From UBA964 sp031382085 (GTDB lineage: Bacteria; Pseudomonadota; Gammaproteobacteria; Steroidobacterales; Steroidobacteraceae), in assembly GCA_031382085.1 (NCBI GenBank), contig JANMYM010000027.1:62001-126000 (forward strand): 64,000 nucleotides of DNA. The letters run 5' to 3'. A program made the translations under genes and the position numbers. Under the pieces are notes generated by a model. It saw only the letters and a program-made list of their open reading frames with translations. It did no database searches and had not been told where the DNA came from. The first letter of the stretch is position 1. The number at the start of each line of letters is the position of its first letter. This document shows, in pieces, positions 61,770 through 64,000 of the stretch.

Positions 61770-62303
61770 ATGCATCGACATCGCCGGGCGACGCTGATGA
61801 CCGTGCTGGCAATCAGCTGGGCCGAGCTGGCGCAGGCCGACGATTTCCGGCAGCTGGACGCCCATGACCATGGCCACCTGACACTCAATGTCGTGGTCGA
61901 GGGCACGCTGCTGAGCGTGGAGCTGGAAGCACCGGGCATGAATGTCCTGGGCTATGAGCACCGCCCGCGCAGCGCCGCCGAGCAACAGCAGTTCGAAGCG
62001 CAGGAGCGCTGGCTCAGGTCCGGGCGCCAGGCACTGGGCGTCCCGCCCGCGGCCGGCTGCCGCCTGGAGAAAGTCATTGTTAGCTCGCCGGACTGGTCAC
62101 AGGCCAGACCCGGCGAAGATCATGGCGATTACCGGGTCAACTGGCGATTTCGCTGCGCCAATGCCGGTGCGCTCGCCTGGCTTGAGCCCTGGATGCTCGA
62201 GAAGCTGCCGGGAGTAACCCAAGTCGATGTCAATCTCATCAACGGCAACCTGCAGACCCGGCTGGCAGCCGGCGGGCCGCGACAGCGCCTGCGGCTGCGT
62301 TAG
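61770..62303 (+). CDS. exported DUF2796/ZrgA-like protein, probable zinc-uptake periplasmic component
   Basis: A 177-residue protein with a short signal peptide (TLMTVLAISWAELAQA) and His-rich mature start QLDAHDHGHLTLNVVVEG, the DUF2796 signature seen in Vibrio ZrgA. MNVLGYEHRPRSAAEQQQFE and a late VTQVDVNLING agree. An ABC ATPase follows after 3 bases and a permease overlaps that, the same kind of set as zrgABCDE. Zinc specificity is inferred from ZrgA; no Zur box was identified. Confidence 0.82.
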   Translation: MHRHRRATLMTVLAISWAELAQADDFRQLDAHDHGHLTLNVVVEGTLLSVELEAPGMNVLGYEHRPRSAAEQQQFEAQERWLRSGRQALGVPPAAGCRLEKVIVSSPDWSQARPGEDHGDYRVNWRFRCANAGALAWLEPWMLEKLPGVTQVDVNLINGNLQTRLAAGGPRQRLRLR

Positions 62304-62306
62304 CAC

Positions 62307-63020
62307 ATGACGACGCCGGCAATTGAACTGCGCGACGTCGTCTTTGGGTGGCCGACCGGCCCCACGGTGCTGGATATCGCCCGGTTCGACGTCGCGCGCG
62401 GCGAAAAAGTCTTTGTGCGTGGCGCCAGCGGCAGCGGCAAGAGCACCTTGTTAGGTATCATCGGCGGCGTGCTGCAGCCCGGGCGGGGTTCGCTGCGTGT
62501 GCTCGGCACCGAACTGGCGAATCTGCGGCCGGGCGCCCGCGACCGCTTCCGCGGTGATCACATCGGGTTTATCTTCCAGATGTTCAACCTGATTCCGTAC
62601 CTGTCGGTGCTGGACAATGTGCTGTTGCCGGTCCGGTTCACTCCGCACCGCGGCGCGGCATTTGTCGCTGCTGGCGCGTTGCGGGCTGAAGCACGCCGGC
62701 TGCTCGTGGCGCTCGGGCTGCATGACCCGGCGCTGCAGAAGCGCGCCGTCACCGAGCTCTCGATCGGCCAGCAGCAGCGCGTCGCCGCCGCGCGCGCACT
62801 GCTGGGGTCGCCGGAGCTGATCATTGCCGATGAACCGACCTCGTCGCTCGATTACGACGCGCGCGCCGATTTCCTGCAATTGCTGATGCAGGAATGCGCG
62901 CGCAGCGCGGCGACCCTGCTGTTCGTCAGCCACGACACGTCGTTAGGCAGCCTGTTCGACCGCAGCGTCTCGCTGCGCGAGATCAACCGCGCGGCCCAGC
63001 CGGCCGGGGCTGCCGCTTGA
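62307..63020 (+). CDS. ABC transporter ATP-binding protein (MacB/LolD branch)
   Basis: A 237-residue ABC ATPase: Walker A VRGASGSGKSTLLGIIGG, Q-loop HIGFIFQMFNLIPYLSV, signature LSIGQQQRVAAARALLG (LSIGQ in place of LSGGQ), Walker B LIIADEPTSSLD and H-loop LLFVSHDTSL. Works with the permease that begins inside its stop (TTGA). The LolD/MacB type pairs with FtsX-like permeases. Confidence 0.93.
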   Translation: MTTPAIELRDVVFGWPTGPTVLDIARFDVARGEKVFVRGASGSGKSTLLGIIGGVLQPGRGSLRVLGTELANLRPGARDRFRGDHIGFIFQMFNLIPYLSVLDNVLLPVRFTPHRGAAFVAAGALRAEARRLLVALGLHDPALQKRAVTELSIGQQQRVAAARALLGSPELIIADEPTSSLDYDARADFLQLLMQECARSAATLLFVSHDTSLGSLFDRSVSLREINRAAQPAGAAA

Positions 63021-64000
63021 CCACCCTATTGCTGGCAATGCGTTCACTCTGGAACCGCCGCGGCACCGCGCTGCTGACCATTTTTTCGATTGCCGTCAGC
63101 GTGTCATTGCTGTTAGGCGTGCAGAAAATGCGAGTCGCCGCCCGCGACAGCTTCGCCAACACCGTCTCCGGCGTGCACCTGATCGTCGGCGCGCGCTCCG
63201 GGCCGCTGAACCTGCTGCTGTATTCGATCTTCCGGGTCGGCGATGCCACCGCCAATGTCAGCTGGGCGAGCTACCAGAAGATCGCCAGGCATCCGGACGT
63301 GGAATGGACCATCCCGATTTCACTCGGCGATTCACATCGCGGTTTTCGGGTGGTCGGCACCAACGCCGATTATTTCGCGCACTACCAGTACGGTGGCGAC
63401 CGTTCGCTCAGGTTCGCTCAGGGCAAGCCCTTTGCCGACCTGTTCGACGTGGTGTTAGGTGCCGAGGTGGCGCGGCAACTCGGTTACAAGCTCGGCGACG
63501 AGATCATCGTGGCCCATGGGCTCGGGCGGGTCAGCTTCAGCCAGCACAAGGACAAGCCGTTTCATGTCGCCGGCATTCTGGCGGCGACCGGGACACCGGT
63601 TGACCGCAGCGTGCATGTCAGCCTGGAAGCCATCAGCGCCATTCACCTTGACTGGCAGAACGGCGTTCAGCCCGCGCCCTGGGCGCGCATCGGCGCCGCG
63701 CAGGCACGACAGGCCAAGCTGACACCGGACAGCATCACGGCATTTCTGGTGCGCATGAAGGAGCCCGCGCTGATATTCACCATGGAGCGCAGCATCAACC
63801 AGTATCGCGGCGAGCCGTTGTCGGCCGTAATTCCCGGGGTTGCACTGACACAGCTGTGGGATCTGGTTGGCATTGCCGACACGGCTCTGACAATCGTCGC
63901 AGCCTTCGTGGTGCTGGCCGGACTGCTCGGCATGCTAACAGCCATCCTGACAACGCTGAACGAGCGGCGGCGCGAGATGGCGATCATGCGAGCCATGGGC
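63017..64000 (+). CDS. FtsX-like ABC transporter permease (3' partial)
   Basis: An open frame running off the right edge after 328 codons. It starts with TTG overlapping the ATPase stop. After a first membrane helix (LLTIFSIAVSVSLLLGV), a large extracytoplasmic MacB_PCD-like domain (VSGVHLIVGARSGPLNLLLY, DVVLGAEVARQLGYKLGDEI) leads to the second helix (DTALTIVAAFVVLAGLLGML) and the FtsX loop LNERRREMAIMRAMG. Probably handles zinc or a zinc complex together with the ZrgA-like protein; inferred. Confidence 0.9.
   Translation, partial: MTTLLLAMRSLWNRRGTALLTIFSIAVSVSLLLGVQKMRVAARDSFANTVSGVHLIVGARSGPLNLLLYSIFRVGDATANVSWASYQKIARHPDVEWTIPISLGDSHRGFRVVGTNADYFAHYQYGGDRSLRFAQGKPFADLFDVVLGAEVARQLGYKLGDEIIVAHGLGRVSFSQHKDKPFHVAGILAATGTPVDRSVHVSLEAISAIHLDWQNGVQPAPWARIGAAQARQAKLTPDSITAFLVRMKEPALIFTMERSINQYRGEPLSAVIPGVALTQLWDLVGIADTALTIVAAFVVLAGLLGMLTAILTTLNERRREMAIMRAMG

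Overview
The window reads as chromosome from a GC-rich (by eye about 63-65% GC) gammaproteobacterium outside the Enterobacterales, probably close to the Steroidobacter/Nevskia/Xanthomonas side of the class. Supporting this are the cluster ygfB-pepP-ubiH-ubiI facing zapA-6S RNA-fau, coq7 next to a Crp/Clp-type regulator, a split glycine decarboxylase (gcvPA/gcvPB), and the holA-nadD-rsfS-rlmH-maf-rng-nitrilase-tldD run. The lineage is inferred from gene order, not from a search. No phage, insertion sequence or CRISPR array was seen.

Layout. 1-8.05 kb is an accessory catabolic block. On the plus strand lie a 2-oxoacid dehydrogenase E1 (5' end outside the window), a VOC protein, an E2 acyltransferase and a LacI regulator. 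Converging on them is a tightly coupled minus-strand operon: XRE-cupin regulator, FAD aromatic monooxygenase, ACMSD-like amidohydrolase, RidA protein, small membrane protein. After a 620-base gap, 8.67-16.8 kb carries an exported M20 peptidase, an ATP-grasp-like unknown, a secreted unknown, a TerC protein, and an operon of cytochrome b561, Mo-oxidoreductase, VOC and MDR proteins. 16.8-27.9 kb is a long minus-strand run that starts at a tandem glycine riboswitch plus terminator: gcvT-gcvH-gcvPA-gcvPB, dgkA, a PfkB kinase, a giant HtrA-type protease, Sua5 and an MFS carrier.

28-31.2 kb (plus) holds ispG, phhB, a VOC protein and a YkgJ protein. 31.2-37.6 kb (minus) runs ygfB-pepP-ubiH-ubiI followed by a secreted TonB-C-like protein and a Tat-exported nitrilase-fold protein. 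37.7-40.5 kb (plus) holds a ZapB-like coiled coil, zapA, 6S RNA, fau, an EVE protein, a tiny lysine-rich micropeptide gene and rpiA. 40.5-42.8 kb (minus) has a DUF11-like surface protein and rplM-rpsI-tRNA-Gln. Then come coq7-crp (plus), rpe-yceH and djlA (minus), purC (plus), a BtuF-like protein (minus), yihY (plus), pmbA (minus), darP-purE-purK and an ExeA-FHA ATPase (plus), a five-hairpin repeat, the tldD-to-holA run (minus), and at the right edge a zrgA-like gene with an ABC ATPase and a permease cut by the window end.

The most unusual signal is at word level. The pentamer GTTAG/CTAAC occurs about 135 times by hand count, roughly once per 450 bases from 8.2 kb onward, in coding and non-coding DNA alike, while the sibling words CTTAG, ATTAG and TTTAG each occur fewer than about ten times. 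It is about half as dense in the first 8.2 kb, which fits a more recently acquired catabolic block. Other points worth following up are the 14-residue Lys/Ala micropeptide gene with its own signals, the five-hairpin element at 54.66-54.82 kb, the coupled catabolic operon, and the nitrilase-fold protein without its cysteine.
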